DNA from: JALNZF01 sp049793155
Lineage (GTDB): Bacteria; Nitrospirota; UBA9217
NCBI GenBank assembly: GCA_049793155.1
Contig: JBARBN010000106.1
Span: 1 to 64,000 of the forward strand
Reading direction: 5' to 3'
DNA: 64,000 nucleotides
Numbering within the stretch: the first letter of the stretch is position 1; each line of letters begins with the position of its first letter. The position numbers were made by a program, and so were the translations under genes. Below are positions 9,047 to 17,407 of this stretch, piece by piece. The notes under the pieces were generated by a model. It made no database searches and had not been told where the DNA came from. It saw nothing but the letters and a program-made list of their open reading frames with translations.

Positions 9047-10147
9047 CTACAGCGCCTTTTTTACCGCGTCAGCCACTTTTTTAATCTGCTCTTCCGTCAG
9101 TTCGGGATACAGTGGAAGCGATAACACCTCACGCGCTGCCTGCTCGGCAAGAGGCAGGCTCCCGGCCTTCATGCCAAGGTCCTTGTATGCAGTCTGCAGG
9201 TGCAGCGGAACGGGATAATAGATCATGGATGAGGTAATTTTCCCCGCATCGAGCTTCTGCTTCACCGCATCCCGGTTCTTGACCCTGATCGTGTACTGGT
9301 GAAAAACGTGCTGTGTCCCGCCTTGTTCCGACGGTGTCCGGATGCCCGGGTCGGCGAGGTACTTGGAATATAACGCGGCATTGTTCCTTCGCATGGCGTT
9401 ATATGCATTGATATGCTTGAACTTGATCCGGATGATCGCTGCCTGGATCTCATCGAGCCGGCTGTTGAACCCCACCTCTTCATGATAATAACGGACCGCG
9501 CTGCCATGGTTCCTGAGGCTCAGCAGATGCTCTGCGAAAACACTGTCATCGGTGATAACCATGCCGCCGTCGCCGTACCCGCCGAGATTCTTGCTCGGGA
9601 AAAAGCTGAAGCAGCCGAGATCACCGATGGCGCCGGTCTTCTTTCCCCGGTATTCCGCTCCAAAGGACTGCGCGCAGTCCTCGATGACCCTGAGGTTGTG
9701 CCTCTTTGCGAGCCCTATAAGCGCATCCATGTCCGCGGGCTGTCCGTAAAGATGCACCGGGATGACGGCCTTTGTTTTTCCGGTGATCGCAGGCCCGATC
9801 TTTGAAATATCGATGTTGAACGAATGGGGATCGATGTCCACGAATACGGGGACCGCGCCGACATAGGATATCGCCTCGGCCGTTGCAATGAAGGTGAAGG
9901 GCGTGGTGATCACCTCATCACCCCGTTTGATACCCGCGGCAAGCAGCGCAAGATGCAGGGCATCCGTACCCGACGCAACGGCCACGGCATGTTTCACGCC
10001 GTGATAGCGCGCGATCTCCTCTTCAAGCGCCCTGCCCTGGGGGCCGAGGATATAATGGGCGCTCTGAATTACACCGAGAACAGCGTTGTTGATCTCGTCC
10101 CTGATCGCTTCGTACTGGACCTTGAGGTCGACCATCGGTATCGTCAT
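9047..10147 (-). CDS. gnnB: DegT/DnrJ/EryC1/StrS aminotransferase, probable GnnB
   Basis: A 366-aa PLP-dependent sugar aminotransferase. The N-terminus has IPMVDLKVQYEAIRDEI, the substrate loop GTDALHLALLAAGIKRGDEV, and CFSFFPSKNLGGYGDGGMV with the Schiff-base lysine in PSKN. The family includes enzymes that aminate 3-keto-UDP-GlcNAc (GnnB) or 3-keto-UDP-GlcNAcA (WbpE). It sits 17 bp after a Gfo/Idh/MocA dehydrogenase and inside the lipid A gene run. This is the gnnA-gnnB association known from Acidithiobacillus ferrooxidans, where the product UDP-GlcNAc3N feeds LpxA. The family is secure; the GnnB role rests on context and could instead serve a 2,3-diamino-glucuronate pathway. Confidence 0.75.
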   Translation of the reverse strand: MTIPMVDLKVQYEAIRDEINNAVLGVIQSAHYILGPQGRALEEEIARYHGVKHAVAVASGTDALHLALLAAGIKRGDEVITTPFTFIATAEAISYVGAVPVFVDIDPHSFNIDISKIGPAITGKTKAVIPVHLYGQPADMDALIGLAKRHNLRVIEDCAQSFGAEYRGKKTGAIGDLGCFSFFPSKNLGGYGDGGMVITDDSVFAEHLLSLRNHGSAVRYYHEEVGFNSRLDEIQAAIIRIKFKHINAYNAMRRNNAALYSKYLADPGIRTPSEQGGTQHVFHQYTIRVKNRDAVKQKLDAGKITSSMIYYPVPLHLQTAYKDLGMKAGSLPLAEQAAREVLSLPLYPELTEEQIKKVADAVKKAL

Positions 10148-10164
10148 GCTGAAGAAACTCCTCT

Positions 10165-11115
10165 CTACGACACCGGAACGAATCCGGTTATCCCCTGCTC
10201 TATGGCGTCCGTGATGGTCCTGGCGAGGGCAAGCGCCCGCCTGCCCTCGATGCCCGACACGAGGGGCCGGACACCGCTCCGTACGCTCTGCACAAAGGCC
10301 CGTATCTCATCTCCCAGCGTATCGCGCCGGTCGCTCGAAATGTCCTGGACCATCAATTGAGGAATGTCACCTGCTGTTACACGCGAGACGGTCGCCTTCT
10401 GTGTCTGGTAATCGGACGTATAGATCGCCTGCCCGTCAAATATTCTGAGCAGTCGTTTCTTTTCATCCGAGATCCTGCTTGCAGTGATATCGGCGATACA
10501 TCCATTGTGATAAACGATCCGCGCCGTTGCCATATCGATCTCATCCGTCATGAGCGAAACACCGGCGGCGCTCAGCTCTTTAGGCATTGATCCCGCTAGA
10601 TCCGTGACGATATCGAGGTCGTGGATCATCAGGTCAAGCACCACATTCACATCAGTGCACCGGACGGTGTACGGAGCCGCGCGCTCAGCCGTGATATATC
10701 GCGGCGTTTTCAGCAGCGACTTGACGGCCGTGACCGCGGGATTGAAGCGTTCTATATGTCCAACCTGCAAAAGCACATTCTTACTGGCCGCAAGACCAAT
10801 AAGTTCATCGGCCTGCTCGATGGTCTCGGTCATGGGTTTCTCGACAAGCACGTGGATGCCCTGTTCCAGAAATTGTTTCGCGATTCGATGGTGCAAAACG
10901 GTCGGCGTCACAATACTTACGGCGTCCACCTTCCCGATAAGGGAAGCGGGATCAACGGAAGCCCGGGTGTTCAACTTCCCGGCAATGAGCGTTGCGCGTT
11001 CGACATCCGTATCCACCAGTCCGACCAGTTCGACATCGGGCATGCCCGCGTATTTTTCAGCATGAAACTGACCCAGGTACCCCGCGCCGATGACGCCTGC
11101 TCGTACCTTCTTCAT
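10165..11115 (-). CDS. gnnA: Gfo/Idh/MocA NAD-dependent oxidoreductase, probable GnnA
   Basis: A 316-aa dehydrogenase with an N-terminal Rossmann fold (RAGVIGAGYLGQFHAEKYA) and the Gfo/Idh/MocA signature VLVEKPMTETIEQA, whose EKP lysine is catalytic. The C-terminal domain carries DLMIHDLDIVTDLAG, with the His/Asp pair usual in sugar dehydrogenases of this family. In the proposed pathway it oxidises the 3'' hydroxyl of UDP-GlcNAc to a ketone for the adjacent aminotransferase. Its ATG overlaps the lpxI stop (ATGA), so it is translationally coupled to a lipid A gene. The GnnA role is inferred from this placement. Confidence 0.75.
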   Translation of the reverse strand: MKKVRAGVIGAGYLGQFHAEKYAGMPDVELVGLVDTDVERATLIAGKLNTRASVDPASLIGKVDAVSIVTPTVLHHRIAKQFLEQGIHVLVEKPMTETIEQADELIGLAASKNVLLQVGHIERFNPAVTAVKSLLKTPRYITAERAAPYTVRCTDVNVVLDLMIHDLDIVTDLAGSMPKELSAAGVSLMTDEIDMATARIVYHNGCIADITASRISDEKKRLLRIFDGQAIYTSDYQTQKATVSRVTAGDIPQLMVQDISSDRRDTLGDEIRAFVQSVRSGVRPLVSGIEGRRALALARTITDAIEQGITGFVPVS

Positions 11116-11942
11116 GCGAGATCCTTCGGGTCCTGCACCGCGATGATCGAGATGCCGGCGCGGTCGGCTTCATGGATCACTGTTTCCCGCTCCAGGATTA
11201 TGGTCTTACCCGCCTCAACTGCCAGGCAGGTCGCCTTTGCCTCTTCCATGGATCTGATCGTCTGGGTCCCGATCGCGGGGAGGTCGAAGCGGAGGTCCTG
11301 CTGCGGTTTGCAAACCTTGACAACGACCGCTCCCTGCCCACATAATTTCCCGCCGCGGCGAATAGCCTCATCAGTGCCCTCAATGGCCTCCACAGCGAGA
11401 ATTGCCTGGTCCTTGAGAACAACGGCCTGACCGATGTCCAGACGGCCGATCTCTTTCGCCATCTGCCAACCGAATTCGATGTCCCGACGTTCAGCCTTCG
11501 ATGGTTTTCTTTTCGTCAAAATGCCCTTCTGCGCAACGATGCTGTCAAGATAGAGCGTCGATTCGCGCACGATGATCCCTTCTGACTCCAGTTCATCGGC
11601 AACAGCACGAAGCAAGGAGTCGTCTTTTTTATGGACCATTTTTGCCAACAGCGCCACCCCCCGCATATCCGGAAGAGCACCGCTGAAGAGATGTGTTTTC
11701 TTAATGCCGCCTGCCATCAACACATCGACTATGCCCTGCTCTTTGAATATCTTGATGATCTTGCCGAGCTGTCCGACCTTGATCCAGAATATTCCGTCGA
11801 CTATCCGGGCCAGTTCAGGCAGGGTCTCTCCCTCGTGCGCAACAGCGATGACCTGCATGCCCTTTAGTTTGGCAGCGCGCGCGAAGGCAATGGGGAAGTT
11901 TCCATTCCCTGCTATTAACCCGATCTTATTCATACCCTGCAT
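11112..11942 (-). CDS. lpxI: UDP-2,3-diacylglucosamine pyrophosphatase, LpxI type
   Basis: LpxI (formerly DUF1009) hydrolyses UDP-2,3-diacylglucosamine to lipid X and UMP. It replaces LpxH in alphaproteobacteria and many other phyla. The 276-aa protein begins KIGLIAGNGNFPIAFARAA and contains DVLMAGGIKKTHLF and FGWQMAKEIGRLDIGQAVVL. Near the C-terminus AIEGTDEAIRRGG and DLPAIGTQTIRSM are family hallmarks. ATG at 11942 or at 11933 (three codons later) may be used; neither has an ideal ribosome site. It lies between lpxA and the dehydrogenase gene and overlaps the latter by 4 bp. No lpxH is visible. Confidence 0.93.
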   Translation of the reverse strand: MQGMNKIGLIAGNGNFPIAFARAAKLKGMQVIAVAHEGETLPELARIVDGIFWIKVGQLGKIIKIFKEQGIVDVLMAGGIKKTHLFSGALPDMRGVALLAKMVHKKDDSLLRAVADELESEGIIVRESTLYLDSIVAQKGILTKRKPSKAERRDIEFGWQMAKEIGRLDIGQAVVLKDQAILAVEAIEGTDEAIRRGGKLCGQGAVVVKVCKPQQDLRFDLPAIGTQTIRSMEEAKATCLAVEAGKTIILERETVIHEADRAGISIIAVQDPKDLA

Positions 11943-11982
11943 TACTTCTGACTTCAGACTTCCGGCTCCTGACTTCTGTTAT
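11943..11982 (-). repeat. Short repeat spacer before lpxI
   Basis: The lpxA-lpxI spacer reads on the minus strand as repeated units: CAGAAGTCAGGAG (11966-11978) followed by GAAGTCTGAAGTCAGAAGT. The 13-mer is shared exactly with the spacer at 9018-9030. It occurs where two gene blocks join, suggesting a slippage repeat rather than a coding signal. Confidence 0.6.
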
Positions 11983-11986
11983 TTTT

Positions 11987-12760
11987 TTACCTCGTCACTC
12001 CCCGTTTGGAGTGCCGCATGAAATCGACGAGGTAGCATACTTCCTTGGAATGAGGAAACTCCTCCATCGCTTTTTTGAATGCCTCGTCCTGGATGAGCCC
12101 CGAGCGGAAGATGATCTTATATGTTTTTTTCAGTTCGCTGATGACCTGTTCGCTGAAGCCTTTGCGCTTGAGACCCACGAGATTCAGTCCATGGAGCTGC
12201 GCGCGGTTGCCGGTGGCGTTGACATAAGGCGGTACATCCAGTACGATGGCGGATTGGCCGCCGATCATGGAGTATGCCCCAATTCGGACGAACTGATGTA
12301 TTCCAATGAGCGCCCCGAGAATGGCGAAATCCTCAACGATGACATGACCACCAAAGGCGGCGTTGTTGGCCATGATGATGTTGTTCCCGAGCTTACAGTC
12401 GTGAGCCACATGGATATAGGCCATAAGAAAGTTTTTGTTGCCGATCTCTGTTTTCCGGTCGGCCTTGGTCGTGGCGCGGTGCACGGTCGCGTACTCCCGG
12501 ATAACATTATCGTCGCCGACAATTAAATAGGTCTCTTCGTTCCGGTAGCCGATGTCCTGCGGCGGTGTTCCGATGCTCGAAAATGAATGGATCCGGTTCC
12601 GTTCCCCGATCGTTGTCCAGCCTTCGATCAGGACATGGGATGCGATCTCCGTGTCTTTTCCGATCGTTACATGCTCACCGATGACCGTATAAGGCCCTAT
12701 CGAAACGCCCCCGGCGATCCGCGCCTTCGGGTGCACAACTGCAGTGGGGTGAATGTTCAC
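11987..12760 (-). CDS. lpxA: UDP-sugar O/N-acyltransferase LpxA
   Basis: First enzyme of lipid A synthesis: it moves a 3-hydroxyacyl chain from ACP to position 3 of the UDP-amino sugar. The 257-aa protein is a left-handed beta helix of hexapeptide repeats (residues 1-190), starting IHPTAVVHPKARIAGGVSIG. The catalytic region IHVAHDCKLGNN has the two histidines that match E. coli H122 and H125. DVPPYVNATGN and LNLVGLKRKGF are family signatures, followed by a helical C-terminal domain. The neighbouring gnnA/gnnB-like pair raises the possibility that its substrate is UDP-GlcNAc3N, giving an amide bond. Specificity cannot be read from the sequence. Confidence 0.95.
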   Translation of the reverse strand: MNIHPTAVVHPKARIAGGVSIGPYTVIGEHVTIGKDTEIASHVLIEGWTTIGERNRIHSFSSIGTPPQDIGYRNEETYLIVGDDNVIREYATVHRATTKADRKTEIGNKNFLMAYIHVAHDCKLGNNIIMANNAAFGGHVIVEDFAILGALIGIHQFVRIGAYSMIGGQSAIVLDVPPYVNATGNRAQLHGLNLVGLKRKGFSEQVISELKKTYKIIFRSGLIQDEAFKKAMEEFPHSKEVCYLVDFMRHSKRGVTR

Positions 12761-12779
12761 GTCCTGATCCCGGTCCTTT

Positions 12780-13223
12780 CTATTTATCTTTATCGACGAT
12801 CATGGCCATCATTTCAGCCTCGGCAACTACACCGCCGTCGACGGTCGCGACCCCTCTTAAGCTTCTTACGGGACCGCGCGCTTTGATCAGTTCCAGCTCA
12901 AACCGGACCTGGTCCCCCGGCGTAACAGGCTTGCGAAACTTGGCCTTATCGATGCTCATGAAATAGATAACCTTTTTCTTTCTCTCATCGGCGGGCAATG
13001 ACATGAGCGCCATCACACCGCCTGTTTGCGCCATCGCCTCCAGGAGCAGAACACCCGGCATGATGGGATGGCCGGGGAAGTGCCCCTGAAAAAAGGGTTC
13101 GTTGATCGTCACATTTTTAAGTCCCACGATCCGCTTGTCCACCTCGAATTCGAGGATGCGATCGATCATCAGAAACGGATACCGGTGCGGAAGGAAGTCC
13201 ATAACCTCATTGATAGTGAGCAT
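12780..13223 (-). CDS. fabZ: 3-hydroxyacyl-ACP dehydratase
   Basis: FabZ dehydrates 3-hydroxyacyl-ACP to trans-2-enoyl-ACP in fatty acid elongation and competes with LpxA/LpxD for 3-hydroxyacyl-ACP, so its place among lpx genes is common. The 147-aa hotdog protein has LPHRYPFLMIDRI, and the catalytic His in HFPGHPIMPGVLLLEAMAQ, whose Glu completes the active site. Length and motifs are typical. It lies 19 bp upstream of lpxA and one base after lpxD. Confidence 0.95.
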   Translation of the reverse strand: MLTINEVMDFLPHRYPFLMIDRILEFEVDKRIVGLKNVTINEPFFQGHFPGHPIMPGVLLLEAMAQTGGVMALMSLPADERKKKVIYFMSIDKAKFRKPVTPGDQVRFELELIKARGPVRSLRGVATVDGGVVAEAEMMAMIVDKDK

Positions 13224-13224
13224 T

Positions 13225-14247
13225 CTATTTCCCCTTCTCTTTCAATTCGTTTATCTGTTTTTCCAACTCAGCCACAAGCTTTTTCAACTCCGGCAGCTTC
13301 GGCAGGACCGCCTGAACCTTGAGCCAGTCTCTCTGCGGCATTGAGTAGGTTCCCCCTACCACCTGGGCGGGTTCAATGTCCTTAATGATGCCGGACTGCG
13401 ATGATGCCATGACGCGATCGCCGATTGTTACGTGATCGGCAACGCCTACTTGTCCTCCCAGAACAACCCAGTTGCCGATCGTGCAGCTCCCGGCAATTCC
13501 TACCTGTGCGATAAAAAGACAGTGTTCGCCAACCGTCACATTGTGGGCGATTTGCACGAGGTTATCGATTTTGGTTCCTTGCTTGACGACGGTGTTGCCG
13601 AGGGTAGCGCGGTCAATAGTGCTGTTGGCGCCGATCTCTACATCGTCTTCTATGATCACCCCGCCCACCTGGGGGATTTTGTGGTGTCGTCCGTTGTCGG
13701 TCACGAACCCGAAGCCGTCTCTGCCGAGCACTGCCCCGGGATAGATGATCACCCTCTTGCCGATCCGTACGTTCTCGCCGATGCTCACATTTGCGTGAAT
13801 GACGGAATCATCATCGACAACCGAACCCTTTCCGACCGAGACCCCGGGGTAAATGGTAACGCGTTCGCCGATCTTCACGTCATCGGCCAAGACAACAAAG
13901 GGATGAATAGAGGGGTCGGCGCCGATAGCAACGTTCGCGCTGATCGCCGCTTTCTCGCTGATGCCGCTCGCTTGATAGGGTTTGACATAAAACAATCTAA
14001 GAACCTGCGCGAATGCAAGCCGTGGATTTCTTACCCGTAGCAGCGGCAGATGCAGTGCGGGCGTGTCCAGCGGGACCATAGCCGCTGAGGCCCGTGAGTG
14101 CTCGAGGTCCTTGAGCTCTTTTCCGCCGCTTATGAAGGTGATCTGCCCTTCTCCCGCATCATGGATACTGGCCGCACCGCGGATATCGACGTCAGGGGGT
14201 CCGGTCAGTTCCGCGCCAAGCTTATCTGCCAGTTCTTTAAGCTTCAT
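13225..14247 (-). CDS. lpxD: UDP-3-O-(3-hydroxyacyl)glucosamine N-acyltransferase
   Basis: LpxD adds the second 3-hydroxyacyl chain, to N2 of the UDP sugar. The protein (340 aa) has the N-terminal uridine-binding domain (MKLKELADKLGAELTGPPD), a left-handed beta helix of hexapeptide repeats, and the catalytic His in NLVQIAHNVTVGEH. GRDGFGFVTDNGRHHKIPQVG is a signature. The C-terminus (LKKLVAELEKQINELKEKG) is the usual short coiled-coil helix. The start at 14247 matches the family; an open frame runs further upstream to 14334 but gives a basic tail unlike LpxD and overlaps ompH. It lies between ompH and fabZ as in many Gram-negatives. Confidence 0.95.
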   Translation of the reverse strand: MKLKELADKLGAELTGPPDVDIRGAASIHDAGEGQITFISGGKELKDLEHSRASAAMVPLDTPALHLPLLRVRNPRLAFAQVLRLFYVKPYQASGISEKAAISANVAIGADPSIHPFVVLADDVKIGERVTIYPGVSVGKGSVVDDDSVIHANVSIGENVRIGKRVIIYPGAVLGRDGFGFVTDNGRHHKIPQVGGVIIEDDVEIGANSTIDRATLGNTVVKQGTKIDNLVQIAHNVTVGEHCLFIAQVGIAGSCTIGNWVVLGGQVGVADHVTIGDRVMASSQSGIIKDIEPAQVVGGTYSMPQRDWLKVQAVLPKLPELKKLVAELEKQINELKEKGK

Positions 14248-14281
14248 GACTTTCGCTTTTCCTTCATGCAACCCGCCGTGA

Positions 14282-14848
14282 TTATTTTTTAACCTCGTCC
14301 TTCTTGACCTCTTCCTTCTTGTCCATTTCAGCAACGACCTTGTCGGTCAGGTCCAGGTCATCATCGGCATACAGGACCGCAGGGACCTCGGCCTTCGAAA
14401 GGATATTGATCGTTTTGTTCAATACCAGGGAAAACTTTTCCCGTTTGGCGATGTCCTTGAGCACGAGTATAAGCTGCTGGTTGAATTCATTCGACAACTC
14501 CTCGTTCTTCTTCCCGATCTCTCCGCTGAAATCATCGCGCTTCTTCTGAAATTCGCTGATCTTGCGGCTGAGGGTCTCTTCCTTTTCCTTCTGGGCCTTA
14601 TCGTTCAGCAGTTTGGCCTGTTTCTGCTTGGTATAATCGTCCTGCAGTTTCTGTATCTCCTCGGAATCCAGATCCAGGATCTTCTTGCGGCTTTCATAGT
14701 ACTCCCGCACCACTCCCTGATATTTTTTGCCCAGCTTGGTCTTGTCAAATACCGCCTGGGAATCGACAAAGGCTACTTTTCCTCCTGCCGCCATGGCGGC
14801 CGTTGCAATCAACAGCATGGTCAAGCACAATAAGATAATTTTTTTCAT
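14282..14848 (-). CDS. OmpH/Skp family periplasmic chaperone
   Basis: Skp-like chaperone that escorts unfolded outer-membrane proteins across the periplasm to the Bam complex. The start at 14848 has a strong GGGAGG ribosome site and yields a clear signal peptide (MKKIILLCLTMLLIATAAMA). The mature part begins GGKVAFVDSQAVFDKTKLGK, the family N-terminus. A long Lys/Glu-rich coiled coil (about residues 50-140) forms the tentacles, and a Lys/Glu/Val tail ends the protein (KKEEVKKDEVKK). It lies between bamA and lpxD, the standard arrangement. Confidence 0.9.
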   Translation of the reverse strand: MKKIILLCLTMLLIATAAMAAGGKVAFVDSQAVFDKTKLGKKYQGVVREYYESRKKILDLDSEEIQKLQDDYTKQKQAKLLNDKAQKEKEETLSRKISEFQKKRDDFSGEIGKKNEELSNEFNQQLILVLKDIAKREKFSLVLNKTINILSKAEVPAVLYADDDLDLTDKVVAEMDKKEEVKKDEVKK

Positions 14849-15013
14849 CTCGAACCTCCCTAGTGTATTTTTTGTGATCGTCCCGATCAACCGAGCTTCA
14901 TATCCGATGGACTCCAAGTCAAAACCAAACAAATTAAATTCGATCCCTTCTTATCATTCGTGATCACGCCTTTAGGTCCCTGCCATGTTAACAAGCGCTA
15001 TATTTCTCAATCA

Positions 15014-17332
15014 CTAAAAAAGCGTACCAATGGAAAATTCGAACTTGCTTGGCTGATCCTCAGGTCTCTTTTTCAGGATATTACCCCACTCGAACCTGAG
15101 CGGCCCGATGGGAGAAAGCCACCAGAACCCCCAGCCATAGGTCTGTCTAAGTTCGGAAAACTTCACGGTCTCGTAATTATCAAAGGCCTTCCCGATGTCA
15201 TAGAAGATAACGCCTTTGAGCCGCGCAGCAGGGACGATCGGGAAGGTATACTCGATGTTGTAAATGAGTTCCCTGTTTCCGCCCCAAAGGTTCAAGGCGG
15301 CATCCACGGGACCGGCGGTGCCGTATCGAAAACCACGGAGCGTGGTCGGGCCGCCGACAAAGAAGCGTTCGCCGAGCGGAACGGGTTTATCTATGAGGGA
15401 TTCTACATACCCGACCCTGCCTCGCAGCATGAAGACGGTGTCCCAGAACGCGGGGAAATACCATGCCGAATCAACCGCGGTCTTGACAAAATTTGGGTCG
15501 CCGCCGAGCGGTCCGCCGGCATATTCCACGTAGACGCTGTTCCTGGACCCGGTTTTCGGATCCAGATAGTAGTCACGTGAATCCCGCGAAACGCTCCAGG
15601 TAAGCGCATTCGTGCTGATCCGATCGCCGTAGATATCGAGCTGCCTCTGGAGGGCGAATGCCGGTACCGTACTTATGTCCGCCACCAGGGAGTTGTCGTA
15701 GCTGAACCTGAGCGAGGTCGAGACATATTCTCCGAAACTCTTGCCTGCCGAGAGGGCAAAACCGTTTGTCTTAAGCCAATAGCCGTTGTAATCCTGTGAC
15801 TGTTTGTAAACGTCGATCTTTCCCCAAAGCGGTATGTCAAACAGATAAGGCTCCATGAAGCTGAGCATAAAAAGCTGGCTTACCTTGCCCCACTGCGTCT
15901 TGAACTTGAGCAGTTGGCCACGGCCGCCCAGATTGCCCTGCGTAACCTCGGCGATGGCCATCAGTTTGTCCACTGAGCTGTAACCGCCGCCGATGCTGAA
16001 CGTGCCGGTGAGTTTCTCCTTCACCTTGACGTTGAAATCCAAGATCGGTTCCTGCTTCCGGCGTTCCGGTACGAGTTCTACGGACTCGAAAAAATTAAGG
16101 TTGTTGATCCGTTCGTAGCTTCTTTTAAGCGCCTTTTTGCTGTAGAGGTCACCTTCCTCAAGCCGCATCTCCCGTCGTATCACCTTGTCGCGGGTCTTGC
16201 TGTTGCCAGTGATGTCTACTCTTCCGATCCGGACCTCGCCGCCTTCCTGAATATCGATCTGGATGGCAACGGTCCTTTTTTCCTGATCTATGTTGAACTG
16301 CGGAATGACGTTGGCGAAGGGCCTCGCGATGCTGTCGTAGCGGTCCATGATCCTGCCGACATCCTGACGGAGCATCTCCCGGTTGAAAACATCACCCTTA
16401 GTCAGCTTGATTTCTTTCGCCAGCGCCGCATCGGAGATAAGCTCGTTCCCCTTCACTGCTATCGAGCCGACCCGGAACTGGTCGCCTTCTTTGATCTTGA
16501 TGCGTATGACGAGTTCGCTCTTCCTGGTAAATGTTTTGGGAGCACCCCAGAAATAGCATTCGCGAAAGGTGTAGGACTCCGGCTCGATGACCGGATCATC
16601 CACTACGACCTGAATGTAGCCTTTGTTGTAATAGAGGTTCCTGATGGTCTCCAGATCGTCCTTGAGCTCCTCCGTCCTCAGCGTGCCGCTGCGGTCGAGG
16701 AAGGAAAAGAACCAGCGCTCCTGGTTCTTGAGGGCCGCCTTGATCTCCTTGGATGAAATCGCCTTATTGCCGGTTATGACGACTTCCTGCAATCGAACCT
16801 TTTTCCCCTCCTCAATATGAAAGACAACATTCCGGTCGCCGCCCCGAAGCTCGGTGACGACGGGCACAACGACAGCGTCGTAGAACCCTTCATCCTGGTA
16901 TTTGAGCCGTATTTTCTCGGCGTTATCATTGATCAGCTGCACGTTGTACGCGGTTCGGGGAAGCAGCGTAAGTATTTCTTTCAGTTTTTCCGTTGTCAGT
17001 TCATCGTTGCCCTCGAAGGTAATTTCGCGAACGAGCGGTTTTTCCTTGACGAAGAAGATGACCTTGAGCCCGTTTTCAAAACCCTCGGTCCTTACCTGCA
17101 CGTCCTCAAAATGCCCGAGCTGGTACAGCGCCTTGATGTCTTCCCGGATCAATGCAGGGGAAAAGACATCGCCTTCCCTGGTCTTGATCTTGGCAAGGAT
17201 CGTTGAGGTCTCTATTCTCTTGTTTCCCTGTACTTCGATCAGGGTCACCTTCGTCTCTGCCGCACTGAAACCGGCAAAAACAAACAGGAACAGGAACGTC
17301 AGCACCCCGATGGCGGTACCGTATTTGTTCAC
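15014..17332 (-). CDS. bamA: Outer membrane protein assembly factor
   Basis: BamA (Omp85) is the core of the machine that inserts beta-barrel proteins in the outer membrane. After a signal peptide (GVLTFLFLFVFAGFSAAE) come five POTRA domains (about residues 25-420), starting VTLIEVQGNKRIETSTILAK. A 16-strand barrel follows, with the lid-loop motif as VGGPTTLRGF and a C-terminal Phe (FEFSIGTLF). The likely start is GTG at 17332, preceded by GGAGG. The in-frame ATG at 17350 lies over that ribosome site and would put two acidic residues before the signal peptide. It is the first gene of the envelope cluster, upstream of ompH, with a 165-bp gap between them. Confidence 0.95.
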   Translation of the reverse strand: MNKYGTAIGVLTFLFLFVFAGFSAAETKVTLIEVQGNKRIETSTILAKIKTREGDVFSPALIREDIKALYQLGHFEDVQVRTEGFENGLKVIFFVKEKPLVREITFEGNDELTTEKLKEILTLLPRTAYNVQLINDNAEKIRLKYQDEGFYDAVVVPVVTELRGGDRNVVFHIEEGKKVRLQEVVITGNKAISSKEIKAALKNQERWFFSFLDRSGTLRTEELKDDLETIRNLYYNKGYIQVVVDDPVIEPESYTFRECYFWGAPKTFTRKSELVIRIKIKEGDQFRVGSIAVKGNELISDAALAKEIKLTKGDVFNREMLRQDVGRIMDRYDSIARPFANVIPQFNIDQEKRTVAIQIDIQEGGEVRIGRVDITGNSKTRDKVIRREMRLEEGDLYSKKALKRSYERINNLNFFESVELVPERRKQEPILDFNVKVKEKLTGTFSIGGGYSSVDKLMAIAEVTQGNLGGRGQLLKFKTQWGKVSQLFMLSFMEPYLFDIPLWGKIDVYKQSQDYNGYWLKTNGFALSAGKSFGEYVSTSLRFSYDNSLVADISTVPAFALQRQLDIYGDRISTNALTWSVSRDSRDYYLDPKTGSRNSVYVEYAGGPLGGDPNFVKTAVDSAWYFPAFWDTVFMLRGRVGYVESLIDKPVPLGERFFVGGPTTLRGFRYGTAGPVDAALNLWGGNRELIYNIEYTFPIVPAARLKGVIFYDIGKAFDNYETVKFSELRQTYGWGFWWLSPIGPLRFEWGNILKKRPEDQPSKFEFSIGTLF

Positions 17333-17407
17333 TATTATAACTTCCTCCATTCATCGCAATAAGAACGGAACACTATAGCATGGGGCGGGAAATGTGTAAA
17401 CAAAAAT

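Noticed and set aside
14849..15013. Promoter in the bamA-ompH gap (TTGACT on the minus strand near 14924)
   Set aside because: The only -10 candidate is at 14 nt spacing and poor; not supported.
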